Shown here piece after piece: positions 21,676 through 33,565 of a stretch of DNA of 64,000 nucleotides (positions within the stretch are counted from its first letter, which is position 1; every line of letters starts with the position of its first letter). The position numbers were made by a program, and so were the translations under genes. The DNA is from Tolypocladium sp. Sup5 PDA-1 (taxonomy: Eukaryota > Ascomycota > Sordariomycetes > Hypocreales > Ophiocordycipitaceae). The stretch is taken from positions 32,107 through 96,106 of the forward strand of contig JPHH03000084.1 of assembly GCA_000750105.3 (NCBI GenBank). Reading direction: 5' to 3'. The notes beneath the pieces are model-generated. The model saw only the letters and a program-made list of their open reading frames with translations. It ran no database searches and was not told the origin of the DNA.

Positions 21676-22596
21676 TAAGTATCGCGGTAATGCCAGCTGC
21701 TGCAAACGTTGAATGGATTGAGACCAAAGAGCTGTCGTCTAATTTGGATGAAAGATTCATGGATCAAACGTTGGCAATGACGTGCAGGGTTGAACGTGAT
21801 GTCTCACATGGAGGTCACGTGGCACGTTTACCGGTCGGACCCTGATGATCCGCACGCGTCCAGTTTGTATTATTAGCGCCCTTGGGCGCTGCGGTTCCGG
21901 CTCAGGGCGCTCAGGGCAGCCTCTGGCGCATCCGTCAGGCGGCGAGCCTCCTGTAAGGCGCTAAGGCCATAGAGGCCCGACAGTGGTCAAACCGCTGGGG
22001 CTGGAGGGTCCCGTGAAGAGCCCCACGCGCGCCCGCACCCGTCTTTGTCTCCGCCCCGTCTCGGCTTGGCTCCCTGCTGACTTTCATCACCACCAGTCCA
22101 CCACCCGCCCGACCGCCAACAAAACGACGGGAGCAACAACAAAAGCCTCCCTCCCTCACCCATCTATCCATCCATCCCCCATCCTCCCTCCCTCCCCCCG
22201 CCGCCTCTGCCCTGCATCCAGCAGCAGCCGCAACCTCAGCAGCGCCGCGGGACTCGACGGCCCCTTTGGCCCAGCCTGCACCTAACTGCCCTGCCGACGT
22301 CATCCGTGCTGTTTTGATTGATCTTGCACCCGCCCGACACCAGGCTGAAAGCAGCCTCTTCCGCGCTCCTCAACGCCAAAAGGACCGACGACAGGGGCCG
22401 ACAGCCTCCCCGATCCCGCACCGCTTCCCAGAGCGCCAGCCCTCGACTTTCCCTCGTCCAAGCTGCCTTGCTACTCGGTGCCTCGACCGCCTCTTGAACT
22501 CCGAGTCATCGGATACCTCCCTAGTCGCCCCGCCCGGTCAGTAGATTGCATCCGAGCACAAACAAGTGGTGAAGCAGACCGCCAGTCAGGCTGGTG
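21676..22596. other. Intergenic; grrA promoter and leader
   Basis: A GC hairpin (GCGCCCTTGGGCGC) lies near 21880. A CCTCCCTCC-type pyrimidine tract at about 22150-22200 is typical of the leader of the following gene. No coding frame is recognised. Confidence 0.4.
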
Positions 22597-25075
22597 ATGC
22601 TCCCGGCTGTCGCCCCTCCCGACGCTATGGCTACGAGATCCGGCACCGCGAGCAACGAGCAGGACGACTCCCGCTCCTCCTCGTCCACGACGTCTCCTGC
22701 TCCCGCCGATAACGAGGAGTCCGACTTCTTCCTCGGCGCCAACGATTCCCAGTCGTCGCTCGGCGTGCCCAACTTCCAAGACATGCAGGTCGACGACACT
22801 TGCTGGCCTCCAGTCAACCGCCTACCCAACGAGATTCTCATCAGCGTCTTTGCCAAGCTGAGCGCCTCGTCCGACCTCTACCACTGCATGCTCGTCTCCA
22901 AACGCTGGGCTAGAAACGCCGTCGACCTGCTGTGGCACAGGCCCGCGTGCACCAACTGGCGAAACCACAGCAGCATCTGCCAGACCCTTGGACTCGAGCG
23001 CCCCTTTTTCAGCTACCGAGACTTTATCAAGCGGCTCAACCTCGCGGCGCTCGCGGATAAGGTCAACGACGGCAGCGTGTTGCCCCTTGCCGTCTGCTCC
23101 AGGGTGGAGCGTCTAACCCTGACCAACTGCCGTGGCCTGACCGACTCTGGCTTGATCGCCCTGGTTGAGAACAGCGCGTCGCTGCTCGCGCTCGACATCT
23201 CCAACGACAAGAACATCACCGAGCAATCCATCAACGCCATCGCAGAGCACTGCAAGCGGCTGCAGGGGCTCAACATCTCAGGATGCGATGGAATTTCAAA
23301 CGAGAGCATGACTGCGCTGGCGCAGAGTTGCAAGTACATCAAGAGGGTGAGTGCGCATGCCATCTGACAAATTCATCCGCATGTACTTCCGTTCACATGA
23401 TGCTAATGTGGTGGTCCTCGTCGCCAGCTGAAACTGAACGAATGCGCCCAGCTTCGCGATAACGCCATTCTTGCCTTCGCCGATCACTGCCCCAACATTC
23501 TCGAGATCGACCTGCACCAGTGCCACCAAATTGGCAACGGACCGGTGACTGCACTGCTCTCCAAAGGCAACTGCCTGCGTGAGCTGCGCCTCGCTAGCTG
23601 CGACCTTATCGACGACAACGCTTTCCTGAGCCTCCCTGATGGCCAAATCTACGAGCACCTAAGAATCCTCGACTTAACTTCTTGCACGAGGCTCACGGAT
23701 GCCGCCGTTGAGAAGATTATCGATGCCGCGCCGCGCCTGCGAAATCTTGTCCTTGCCAAGTGCCGCAACATCACCGACGCAGCCGTCCATGCCATCGCCA
23801 AGCTCGGCAAAAACCTGCACTATGTCCACCTCGGCCATTGCGGACAGATTACGGATGAGGGAGTTAAGAAACTTGTCAACAGCTGCAATCGTATTCGCTA
23901 CATCGACCTCGGGTGCTGCACGAATTTGACTGACGAGTCGGTTAAGCGACTGGCTCTGCTTCCCAAGTTAAAGAGAATCGGACTCGTGAAATGCAGCTCG
24001 ATTACTGACGAGTCCGTCTTTGCGCTCGCCGATGCCGCATATCGTCCACGCGTACGGCGAGACGCCAGCGGGGTGTTTGTTGGCGGAGAGTACTTCGCCT
24101 CGAGCCTGGAGCGTGTTCATCTGAGCTACTGCGTCAACCTCACCCTCAAGGTCAGTTCCCCTTGTTGCCCTTGCCTAGACCTGCCGACGGCCTCCTGCTC
24201 ACGCGCGTATAGAGTATCATGCGACTTCTCAACTCGTGCCCACGGCTCACCCATTTGAGCTTGACTGGTGTTGCCGCATTCCAGCGAGACGATTTTCAAG
24301 CATACTGTAGAGTAGCACCTCCCGGTGAGTTCCCGACCCCCCCCCCCCTTCCTCTTAGATCTCGTATAGGCTTGACGGTGGCTTCTAACGCATTTGTCCA
24401 GAGTTTACGCAGCACCAGAGAGATGTCTTTTGCGTCTTCTCCGGCAGCATGGTCTCCCAATTTCGCGACTTTCTGCATACTTCGCCTCGATTTGAAGAAC
24501 TGCGCCAGGGCTTGCCTTACCGAGCGGGTGGCAGCCGCATTCGTGGTGCCGCGGCTCGTCGATCCCAGGCCATGGTAAACAATTTGCCAACGACAGAAGG
24601 CGAGACCTTTGACGACGAAATGGCCGATGAGGAGAATGATTTTGAGGGCTTGGATGGAAGCGAAATGGCCGTGGATGCGCAGGTTCATAACCAGCAGCCA
24701 CCTGCTGGAACCGCCGGCACCAACCACGGATCAACCGTTCCGCAGATTGCACATACCATCCCTGTGCCGCCTCCAGCGCCCAGCCTGAGCCAACACCCGT
24801 TTGCGTCTCCGAGTCACGCGCACCCCGTGGCTCAGCAGTACACCTACCCCCCGACTGGACCCATGGGACCGTTGGCCTTTTCGAGCTTCATGAGCAACGA
24901 ACCAGCGAGCGGAGCTCCGCCACTCAGTGCTCATGGCCACGCGCAGGCGAGCATGGCTTCCTTGGCTCCGGCCTCGGGTTCCTCCGAGCAAGCCAGCGCA
25001 GCAAACGGGGGGCCGCTCCCTGGAGCAAGCACCGCGCCGATGCAGCCGCCATACCAAGATCCACTTGGAGAATAG
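22597..25075 (+). CDS. grrA: SCF ubiquitin ligase F-box/LRR protein (GrrA/Grr1 type)
   Basis: Exons 22597-23346, 23428-24150, 24213-24324 and 24402-25075 give 752 residues. An F-box at about 73-117 (NRLPNEILISVFAKLSAS to VSKRWARNAVDLLWHRP) would bind Skp1. It is followed by about eleven leucine-rich repeats of the cysteine-containing type, for example LTLTNCRGLTDSGLIALV and LVLAKCRNITDAAVHAIA. The tail is long and Pro/Ala/Gln-rich. Introns (81, 62, 77 nt) have clean GTGAGT or GTCAGT donors. Grr1 proteins select phosphorylated substrates, and in Aspergillus nidulans GrrA is needed for meiosis during fruiting-body maturation, while yeast Grr1 acts in glucose sensing and cyclin turnover. The ATG at 22597 is used; MATRSG at 22627 is an alternative. 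Confidence 0.92.
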
Positions 25076-25927
25076 ATTCTTTCCACGTACGGGAGGTGGA
25101 CGAATCCCCTTTGAAATGCGACTCTCATTCGATTGGGCGTTTGTTTAGCCAAAAAGTCGTGTGGGATCAGCCGGCTACGCAGACTGGGGCACGCAGGCAC
25201 TCACGCTGGAGGTGACCGTTGAGATACTGTTAAGCGGGTACGACGGTTGCGAGCATTTTCAGACATCGAGATTGGCTCTCGACATAACAGCATAGGCGGA
25301 GTTTTGTTGATTTATTTGCGGGCTGCCGTCTTTTCGGCAACGAGTGCAACGACGGTCACGAACGACTCGGGTATACCACATGGGAGCGGTTTTAACAGAA
25401 GCACAGGGAAGGGGTGGGTCACGGGAAAGCATGTGAGCGAGCAAGGCGGGGACCGAACTGAGGCCTGCCATGGGGCGGATTGGGGCACACGAGCGGTACA
25501 CGCACAGAAGGATAGAGCATTTGCATGAGCGACTGCATGGCATACGATGAAATTTGTTCCAACGAACTATGAGTCGGAGCCTTAGCTCGCTGGCTTGTGA
25601 CTAGGTGGTTAATGGCTTACCGTAAGTCTATTAGACAATTCTACTCGGTCTATGTCTAGCTGTCCCCGGATATTACTTAATGCCACCAGTAGATCGGCTT
25701 ACTGGGTAGAAGGGACGGAACTGGACTTCACTTCGGCCCGCGCCGTATCTGCGGGCGGGCAAAAACCTGTAGACATGGCACTGAATCATGTGAATTGCAT
25801 AGAGGAATGCATATGTTGATCTATTCAAACATGGACATTCGTGGTATCAACAAATCAAATAACCTCTTTGCTACTGCAGCTCTAATACCTAACAGATTAC
25901 CGCCCAAACAAGCATAGATGACCAAAC
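25076..25927. other. Intergenic between convergent grrA and the ammonium transporter
   Basis: The sequence is somewhat AT-richer from 25560 to 25900, as expected for 3' regions. No gene is seen. Confidence 0.45.
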
Positions 25928-27550
25928 TCAGACCGTCTCGGGCACCGCCTTCTCGTTGGCAGTGGAGCTGCTCGACGACATGGTGCGGTCGGAGATGTGG
26001 CCGGCCGAGTCGGCGACGTGCCGCGTCAGCTCGACGTAGTCGTAGGCAAACTCGCCGAGCTGGCAGTCGTCGATGCCGACGTCCTCATCGTCGGCGGAGA
26101 CGCGCAGGGACAGGCCGGGGACGAGGTTCATGAGGAAGAGGATGAGGCAGCTGAGGACAAAGGACCAGCCGAAGGCGGCGCAGACGCCGGCGAGCTGGTA
26201 GCCGAGCTGGACCCAGTTGTGCTCGATCCAGCCGATGGGGCTGTACGTGGTGCCGTCGAGGCCGGCGATGTAAGAACTGTGGCCGGTGGTTAGCGTCAAC
26301 TCGCGCTTATGCTTAAAGAAGGATCGTTGGGGGACTCACGCTCCAAAGATGCCGGTCAGGATGTTGCCGACCATGCCTCCGATGCCGTGGACGGCAAAGA
26401 TGTCGAGCGCATCGTCGACGCCGATGAGGAACTTGAGCTTGGTGGCAAAGTTGCAGCAAACGCCACCGCAGATGCCGATGATGACGGCGCCCCAGGGCGT
26501 GACGAAACCAGAGGCGGGCGTGATAGCCACGAGGCCAGAGATGGCGCCCGAGCAGAAGCCAATGGTGCTCCATTTCTTCTCGAGACGGTAGTCGAGCAGG
26601 ATCCAGGTGATGCCGCCGCACGAAGCGGCCAGGTTGGTGACGTAGCAGGCCATGATGGCGCGGATGTTCATGCCGAGCGCGGAGCCACCGTTGAAGCCGA
26701 ACCAGCCGACCCAGAGGAAGACGGTGCCGACGACGACGTTGGTGACGCTGTGCGGGCGGTAGGGCAGGCCGGCGTTGCTCGAGTAGCCGGTGCGCTTGCC
26801 GAGCATGATGCTGTAGGCGAGGGCGCAGGTGCCCGAGGCGATGTGGACGGGGCCGCCGCCGGCGAAGTCGTAGGCGGGGAGCTTGAAGAGCCAGCCGTTG
26901 GAGTTCCAGGTCCAGTAGGCGATGGGGTCGTAGACGACGGTGGACCAGATGAAGATGAAGACGAGGGCCGGGAGCATGCGGCCGCGGTCGGTGACGGCGC
27001 CGATGGCCAAGGCAGGGCTGTGTCCATGTCAGCAACTTGAACGTGGCGTACGGGTATCGAAGAGAAGGCACTCACGTAATGGCGGCAAACATGCCCTGGT
27101 ACAGGCAAAACAGGATGTCGGGCAGGTTGGCCGATCCATTGGGCTCGCCGAGAGTCTTCATGAGGCCAAACTGGGTCAAGTCACCGAAGAAGGCGTTGCC
27201 GGTGCGCGAGAATGTGAGCGAGTAGCCCCAGAAGAACCACTGGAAGCTGATGACGGCGACGGAGAGCATCGACAGGAGGACGAGCTGTAGCGCCGACTTG
27301 CGGCGCGCGAGGCCGCTGTAGAAGAAGCCGACGCCGGGAATCATGAGCAACACCAGGACGGAGGAGATGGTGAGGAAGGCCATGTGTCCAGTCTAGAAAC
27401 GAAGGGTCAGCCTGCGTCAGATTCTCCCCTGATCCTCGTGCCATGAGATGCGGTGGTACGCACGTCGTAGAAGATGTTGAGGTCGTGGACCCCAGAGGAG
27501 TAGCCGGCGTCGGCCGTGCCGGTCGTGCCATTGTATGTTTCTGCCGTCAT
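25928..27550 (-). CDS. mep: Ammonium transporter, AMT/MEP/Rh family
   Basis: Exons on the minus strand at 27550-27464, 27392-27076, 27017-26340 and 26276-25928 give 476 residues, normal for fungal Mep proteins. Eleven membrane spans are apparent. Family motifs include LLMIPGVGFFYSGLARRKSA, WFFWGYSLTFS, DFAGGGPVHIASG, VGWFGFNGGSALG and DIFAVHGIGGMVGNILTGIFG, which hold the two pore histidines and Phe gates. The cytosolic tail is acidic (DDEDVGIDDCQLGEFAYDYVEL) and then Ser-rich. The protein imports ammonium across the plasma membrane. Introns are 71, 58 and 63 nt, the second with a GCTGAC branch point. Several GATA sites upstream fit nitrogen control by AreA-type factors. Which Mep paralogue it is cannot be told from sequence alone. 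Confidence 0.95.
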
Positions 27551-27794
27551 GGTGATGGTGTTGGGAGAGATCCTGCTCTGCCTTGATTCCCACGATCCAG
27601 ACGGACGGGAGTACGATGCTGCGGATGAGCAAAAGGGGGAAGCAGTAGGAGGCAGACACGGGGGTGTTAATAAGGGGGGGGATCAACACCACGGTAGATA
27701 TATCCCGACTAGCCTCCCTGTCACTGAGCTGAGAGTCACGGCCAGCACGGAATAGAGCTGAATAGTCATATGGAGCGGCTCGGGTGACCGTAGC

Positions 27795-28073
27795 TATCTC
27801 CTGTCCATGGTCAGGCGGTTGAGACCGGCGAGATAACCGGCGTAAGCGAAGCCAACAAGGGGCGATACGGCCACCAGCTGGGCGAAGTCGGCCAGCGAGT
27901 AAGGGTCAGCCCTCCCAGTTTCAATGCGAGACACCGCAGGCATTTCCAGCCAGCATCCTTGGACGCCAGGTGAGTATCAGCAGCACCATGTTATCGCGAC
28001 GACAGACGCACCTATCTGCCAATAAATGCGCCACCGCGGCTCTAGCCCCTGGACGAGCAACGACGTCTGATAA
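27795..28073. promoter_or_regulatory. GATA-site cluster upstream of the ammonium transporter
   Basis: CTATCT (27795-27800, AGATAG on the minus strand), AGATAA (27831-27836) and TGATAA (28068-28073) match the HGATAR consensus of AreA/Nit2 nitrogen regulators and lie 245-525 bp before the start codon. Binding is inferred. Confidence 0.45.
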
Positions 28074-29912
28074 CGATGGGCTTTCCGATAGGGAAGCGTG
28101 CCGTGGCTTTGGCTTGCGGGAGACGAGATGCTTAAACTGGGGCTTCCTTGCCGAGAGGAACACCTCCTGGGCTGTTTCTGTCGTAAGCCGACGCTTCCCC
28201 AGACGATTTGAAGTGTGTGCGTGATGATCCCTCGCCGTGGCTCTCTTGGCGTGCAGATGACGAGTTGGGGGCTGCATCAGATTGGAAGGTTCATTATGGC
28301 CTGACTTGCAATAGTACGTAGTCCGTACACGGCGGTATCCAACGATGTTTGACCGGCCTCAAACCTTCGGAGCCTGCTTCATCAACGTCTTCTGGCCGCC
28401 GTTTCGCCGGGAGTTCCCGACAAAGGCATTGTCTCCAGCAAGCCACTGCCAACTAGCCATTAAAAGGCTATCGGCTGGCGCATAGTTGGCGATGTCGGTG
28501 AGTTGCACGCGACTCGCCAGACGTGACAGGCCGGCAAGCCATGGATGGCCTGGGGACGGGGTATTTGATGATGATGCGACAACCTGGACAGAGAGGTTTA
28601 CGCAAAACAATTTGAGCTTATCCCGTTGGCGGTGACTGTTATCAACAGCACTCTCGCTCTCTTGCTGATACGTATCGAGGGCACCCTCTTGGACTCGCAT
28701 CCTCCAGGTCGCGACTCGAGAGATAGTGAGCCGGATGTTGGACTGTGGTGTGATTGGTGGATGCCCTTATCTCTGGGCGTGGCTGACGCTGTTGGACTAG
28801 CGCCGGGAGCGACCATGTCGTTGGGTGTGGAGTCTGCCCGTGGAGTCTGTGGACTCTTGTCACTCACTCTGTGGAGAGACCCCAGTGTGCTGCCGAGGCT
28901 CCCCGGACCCGCGAAATTGGGGTCCTGACAGTTTGAACTTGGCATTGCAGATGGCACAAGACAGCCTATACGACGCTGGCAGATGGCAGCTTCGCATCGG
29001 CTGTAAGTGCCTCACGTGCCGGTGGGACCCCCAAGATAACGGGCGAGTCAGCCATACAAGAATAAAGATGAAGACCAGACTCCTTCGCCGGCCGCCCACC
29101 ACAAGGAGCCAGGACAAGGTTGGAACAAGCTTAAAATGCTGCGTGGCAGTCACTCGCCAATGGTCGAAGCTGCTAAAGACCCAGAGAAGACAGGAGGGGG
29201 ACGGTGAATGAAGACGAACTTGTCGTATTGATTAGCCCGCCCTTTGAGCGCGATAGCATAAGGCCCCTGTTGATGCATGGAGATACCTCTGCCTGGTCGT
29301 GCCTTGTACTCGCACGTGGATAGTACTCCGTATTGAGTGAGATGTGAGTGGGCAGATATGCGTTCCATGTGCGGCCACGAGCTGAATCTCCGCTGCTCGC
29401 CCACTAGTTTCCACTTCTCGGTACGTATCCTAGCTCTCGTCGCGTCCGATGTCAATGTCGAATTGAGCGGGGAATACAGAGCTGGGCAGCCGTGATCCGA
29501 TGCATGACATCTCTCATCAGTGCGCTGAAACGGCTTGAGCCACCCATGCCTTCGTGGGGTCCTTCAGGCGATGCCGCTATCGCTGAATGGCGCCCCCGGG
29601 TTGAGTCCTTTCATCTGCAGGCCGTGATCCCACCATGCAGCAGTTTGGGCCTATGACATCGGGGGTGTGTTGTAGCGCATGAACTCGAACATGTAGTTCG
29701 TAGATGACCAGGATTTGAGCCGCAACAGGCCGCTCTCAACGGCATCATCGCAATAACTTGCAATTTGCTGCAAGGACCGGGCCGGAAATGACAGGATACG
29801 TTCCCGCAGTGTCCAATGGTGTGCTGTTTGTCCTCATCGCCATGAGGGACGGCGGCAGGCGTCGCCACGTGTAGGCTGTGCAAGGTCCAGGTCCAGGTCA
29901 AGGTCGCAGTCG
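28074..29912. other. Long intergenic stretch
   Basis: No frame with an ATG start and recognisable content was found. One TACTCCGTA motif is at 29324-29332. Confidence 0.4.
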
Positions 29913-30620
29913 TTATGTCTGTATCTCTGACCTCCACTCATCCTCCAGCTCGACCAGCCTCTTAGCAACCTCCAATGGGACAACCTCCTCCAAAAGTCTT
30001 CTCTGGTCGCCTGAAATCTTGTCGAGAACGTACTTGCTGACCGTCGCAGCATCCCTTGTTGCCGGCCGACCAATGCCGACGGCAACGCGCACAAAAGGGG
30101 ACAGCGGGTATTTCTCCTGCGATAGAGATTTCTTGACGCTCTTGATGCCGTTATGGCCCCGAGGACTGCGGTCCCACGGCGTGAGTCTCACGACGCCAAG
30201 ATCCTTCTCCATCTCGTCGTGGACGATGACGAGGCTCAACGATGCCGGGTCGCTCTGTCTGACCATCTCCTGCCACACGCGCGCGACAAAGGGTCCGGAA
30301 ATGTTCATCAGAGTCGGTGACTGCACCAGGGTATACTTGGGTCCCTGGGACACGAGACAGCTCTGTTTCCCCAGCGTCATCTCGCGGAAAGAGGGTTGAC
30401 GGAGGGCTTTTGCGAGGCCATTGAGGGCGAAATGGCCCGCGGAATGTAGACTCTCATATTTAGGAAGGGGATTTCCTAGGCTGACGACTAGGAAACGGGG
30501 ATTGAACATGTTGGCACGCGGATGCGACCAAGCTGAACCTTGGACGTGAAAAAGGAGCAGCTCCATAAGACGCGGGGTCACGTGAGACGCGTGTGGCGGA
30601 GTCCTGCGACTGCGCCTCAT
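29913..30620 (-). CDS. pth1: Peptidyl-tRNA hydrolase, Pth1 family
   Basis: The frame from the ATG at 30620 gives 235 residues starting MRRSRRTPPHASHVTPRLM, a basic stretch suited to mitochondrial import. The catalytic domain starts MFNPRFLVVSLGNPLPKYES (ATG at 30509), followed by the active-site His region LHSAGHFALNGLAKAL, LVIVHDEMEKDLGVVRL, and SPRGHNGIKSVKKSL. It frees tRNA from peptidyl-tRNA released by stalled ribosomes. The open frame reaches 30665, but that extension runs through an intergenic TACTCCGTA motif, so 30620 or 30509 is preferred. It is divergent from rvs161, with 221 bp between the starts. Confidence 0.88.
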   Translation of the reverse strand: MRRSRRTPPHASHVTPRLMELLLFHVQGSAWSHPRANMFNPRFLVVSLGNPLPKYESLHSAGHFALNGLAKALRQPSFREMTLGKQSCLVSQGPKYTLVQSPTLMNISGPFVARVWQEMVRQSDPASLSLVIVHDEMEKDLGVVRLTPWDRSPRGHNGIKSVKKSLSQEKYPLSPFVRVAVGIGRPATRDAATVSKYVLDKISGDQRRLLEEVVPLEVAKRLVELEDEWRSEIQT

Positions 30621-30841
30621 AAGGTACTCCGTACCACTGACGTAGATGCGCCGATTGGGCAACATCGTGGCTGCGCAGCCGGTTTAGTCGTCACGCTCTT
30701 CAACACCACTCCCCGACCTCGACCTGCGCCGTGCAAGCAACCCCAACCCTCACGTCTACACAAAGCGAAGCCAAGCGACCTCGACCGCCCGACATCCATA
30801 ATTGATTCCGAGTCGATCCCCGAGAGCCAAAGACAGCCAAG

Positions 30842-31848
30842 ATGTCGTGGGCGGGTACGTGAAATCGCGGTTCTCCCCGCAACGCGATGGGAAGGGCTGA
30901 TAAGGAGCAGGGTTCAAGAAGAATGTGAACCGCGCGACGACGCAGGTGATGATGAAGACGGGTATGTACGGGTTGGAGTATCCGTACGCGGCTGTTGATG
31001 CTTACGAAGTCTCCCAGGGCACGTGGAGAAGACAAACGATCGCGATTATGAAGTCGAGGAGAGGTGAGAGAGCTCCGGACACTGTCGACAATGACTGGCG
31101 TGGCTGAGTCTTCGCTAGACGGTTTCGAACCATGGAGGCGGCATCGCTACGATTGCAAAAGGAAGCGAAGGGTTATCTTGATTCGCTTAGAGGTGAGCAT
31201 CGACACGATGAGCCGATCTTTGGACGTCGCTAATCACCATGCCCAGCCATGACCGCGTCACAAATGAGGATAGCCGAAACGATAGACGCCTTTTACGGAG
31301 ACTCGGGCGCAAAGGACGGCGTCAGCAGAAGCTACAAGCAAGCAGTCGAAGACCTCGATGCCGAAACGATCAAGGCCCTCGACGGCCCCTACCGCACAAC
31401 AGTCCTCGAGCCCATCACACGCTTCTGCGCCTACTTCCCCGACATCAACGAGTGCATCAAGAAGCGCTCGCACAAGCTCCTCGACTACGACGCCCTGCGT
31501 GCCAAGGTCAAGCGCCTCGTCGAGAAACCCGACAAGGACGCCACCAAGCTGCCGCGCACTGAGAAGGAGCTGGAGATGGCCAAGGTGGCGTATGAGCAGC
31601 TCAACGAGCAGCTGCACTCGGAGCTGCCGCAGCTGATTGACCTTCGCGTGCCTTACCTAGATCCAACGTTCGAGGCTCTTGTCAAGATTCAGCTGCGCTT
31701 TTGCGCCGAGGCGTACTCACGAATGGCGCAGGTGCAGCAGTACCTGGATGCGGATACCAGAGACCAGTACGCCGAAGGGCATCTGGATGCCAGAGTGGAG
31801 CAGGTCCTGCAAGAAATTCGGGAGCTGAGCATCAGCGGTACAGTGTAA
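30842..31848 (+). CDS. rvs161: BAR-domain protein Rvs161/Hob3 (amphiphysin family)
   Basis: Exons 30842-30854, 30911-30961, 31018-31063, 31119-31192 and 31247-31848 give 261 residues. The first coding exon is 13 nt and encodes MSWA plus one base. The joined reading is MSWAGFKKNVNRATTQVM, TGHVEKTNDRDYEVEER, FRTMEAASLRLQKEAKGY, LDSLRAMTASQMRIAETI, and so on to VLQEIRELSISGTV. Nearly the whole length is an N-BAR coiled-coil dimerisation module, and there is no SH3 domain, which marks the Rvs161 rather than the Rvs167 class. The protein bends membranes and works with actin at endocytic sites. Four introns of only 54-56 nt crowd the first 400 bp. Confidence 0.96.
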
Positions 31849-32248
31849 AGGTATGGAGAATCAAATCTATTAACGGGTTAACGGGCTACGTCGAGATGCG
31901 TGGAATGGCGTATAGGCAGGACGCCGCACAAAACTTTTTGTAGACATTTCTTCTTCTTGCCCACAAGTCTATGGATATATAGGCAACGGTCCTTTGCTTC
32001 AAGTCTTCCCGACTCCAGCCGATCGTTTGCGGCTGAGCAACGGTGTGACGCTGCAACAATTGCTTCTCGCTGAACACGTCGCCAATCCCACGCGCCAAGG
32101 TGTGGATATTCCCGGGGAGGCTGATTCTGGACGATCAGTATTGCTTCTTGCTGGCATGGGGTGTACGGTACGATATCTCGGTGTCGGCCCAGCCAAGTTC
32201 GTAAAATCGTGGGATGCTCGTAAATCGTGGCTTCAAAGGGCTCGGGGA
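31849..32248. other. Shared 3' region of convergent rvs161 and dcp1
   Basis: The 400 bp between two convergent genes contain no convincing frame. Confidence 0.5.
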
Positions 32249-32908
32249 TCATTGTCCAGCGCCGAGGCCGTTTTGCTGCCCGAACAAGTCGCTCAACGAT
32301 AGCCTCCTGCCAATGGCCTGCATGGCCGGCCCGGCTTCTGGGCCCTGGTCGTCCGCCATGCCCACGGACCGAACGGCCTTCCAGCTCTCCTGGATCATGG
32401 CTCCGTTGATCTCCCGCGTCTCATCCTTGTCGTTGTGTATCCAGACGCCGAGCACCTTATCGCCCTCGTCCCAATTGTTTTCGACGCGGAGGATGACGAG
32501 ATCGCCCATGATCTCGACGTGGCTCACCCTCGCCAGGTCCACGACCAGGTTGTCTAGCCCGCGGCGGCTGAGGACGAAGACGCACGCGCGCGGCCGGTGG
32601 CCGACATCCTCGGGCAGCGGGCTCTGCGCGCAGACGAACAGGGTGCCCTCGATGCCGGACTTGTCCCAGCTCTCGGTGGCGCTGTCGAAGGTGTATATGA
32701 CGGCATTGGCGGCGATGCTGAGGATGCTCTGGATGGAGGGGAGGTAGCGCTGCAGGACAGAGAGGTTGAGCTCGGTGTTGGTGCGAGGCGGCGGGGGAGC
32801 GTATGATGCCTGCATGGCGGCAGCGTCGGACTCGTAGTCGGAGACGGCGGGGATGAGGTTTGAAGGTTGGCGGTTGTGACGCGCCTTGCGCGGTGTTGCT
32901 CGACTCAT
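32249..32908 (-). CDS. dcp1: mRNA decapping complex subunit Dcp1
   Basis: A single exon of 219 residues starts MSRATPRKARHNRQPSNLI (ATG at 32908-32906). From about residue 43 it has the EVH1-like Dcp1 fold: LSVLQRYLPSIQSILSIA, AVIYTFDSATESWDKSGIEG, LFVCAQSPLP, and VFVLSRRGLDNLVVDLARV, then VLGVWIHNDKDETREINGAM. Dcp1 activates the decapping enzyme Dcp2 in the cytoplasm and P-bodies. The end (LSLSDLFGQQNGLGAGQ) is short, so it lacks the trimerisation tail of animal Dcp1, which is normal for fungi. It is divergent from the 5-phosphatase gene. Confidence 0.92.
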   Translation of the reverse strand: MSRATPRKARHNRQPSNLIPAVSDYESDAAAMQASYAPPPPRTNTELNLSVLQRYLPSIQSILSIAANAVIYTFDSATESWDKSGIEGTLFVCAQSPLPEDVGHRPRACVFVLSRRGLDNLVVDLARVSHVEIMGDLVILRVENNWDEGDKVLGVWIHNDKDETREINGAMIQESWKAVRSVGMADDQGPEAGPAMQAIGRRLSLSDLFGQQNGLGAGQ

Positions 32909-33565
32909 GGCTGTGGTGGACGGTTGCCGGGTCAAGGGGCGGCTGCGAGTGTCCGTGTTCGCTTTGTGTTCGCTTTGTGTTCGCTGTTTGGGTGACGGGG
33001 CGATAGCCTTGCAGTTACCTGTCCACCGACAGTCGAAAAAGAGGTGTAAGTGACGATGCTGCCCTTTCTGGCTTGCTTGCGACTGTATGCGGGACCGTGA
33101 AGGCGGCAGATAGATGGTGCGATGTGATGGGACGTTGTTGTTCCACATCGGGATATCCACACAAGCCACAGCACAGATGCCGTGCATCTCTTATCGATAA
33201 CGCGTCGTCGGCGCATTCCCGCGGGCTATGACGCTGTGCGCTCCTCCCCCCGGAGTCCGGATGCCCTCGTGGGGTTCCTCACCATCACAGCCTCCAGAGC
33301 TTTCTACCCAGCTTCACCTTCAACATCTGGCTGGCGTTGTGCGGGCTGTGTGGCAGACGTCAATCACGCCACGGTTGTGATATGATAGCATTCTTTATGT
33401 TGTTAATTGTGTGTCTACTATATTTGCGCGCGCCCCCAACAAACGAGCCCAGGCCGCCCTTCGACCTCTTACACCATGGTCTAGAAGGCTAGAGACAAGA
33501 ACATATACGACATAGAAGGCTAGCGGCGCCGCGTTCATTGCTCATCGGCATCTTCCTACCACGAA
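32909..33565. other. Divergent promoter region of dcp1 and the 5-phosphatase
   Basis: The stretch is 657 bp. GTGTTCGCTTTGTGTTCGCT is a short direct repeat near 32955-32985, and an AT-rich patch lies at 33380-33425. Confidence 0.45.

Noticed and set aside
26309..27040. 243-codon acidic plus-strand frame opposite the ammonium transporter
   Set aside because: It is the antisense shadow of a GC3-rich membrane-protein gene; Asp/Glu/Ala/Gly repeats are the complement of its codons.
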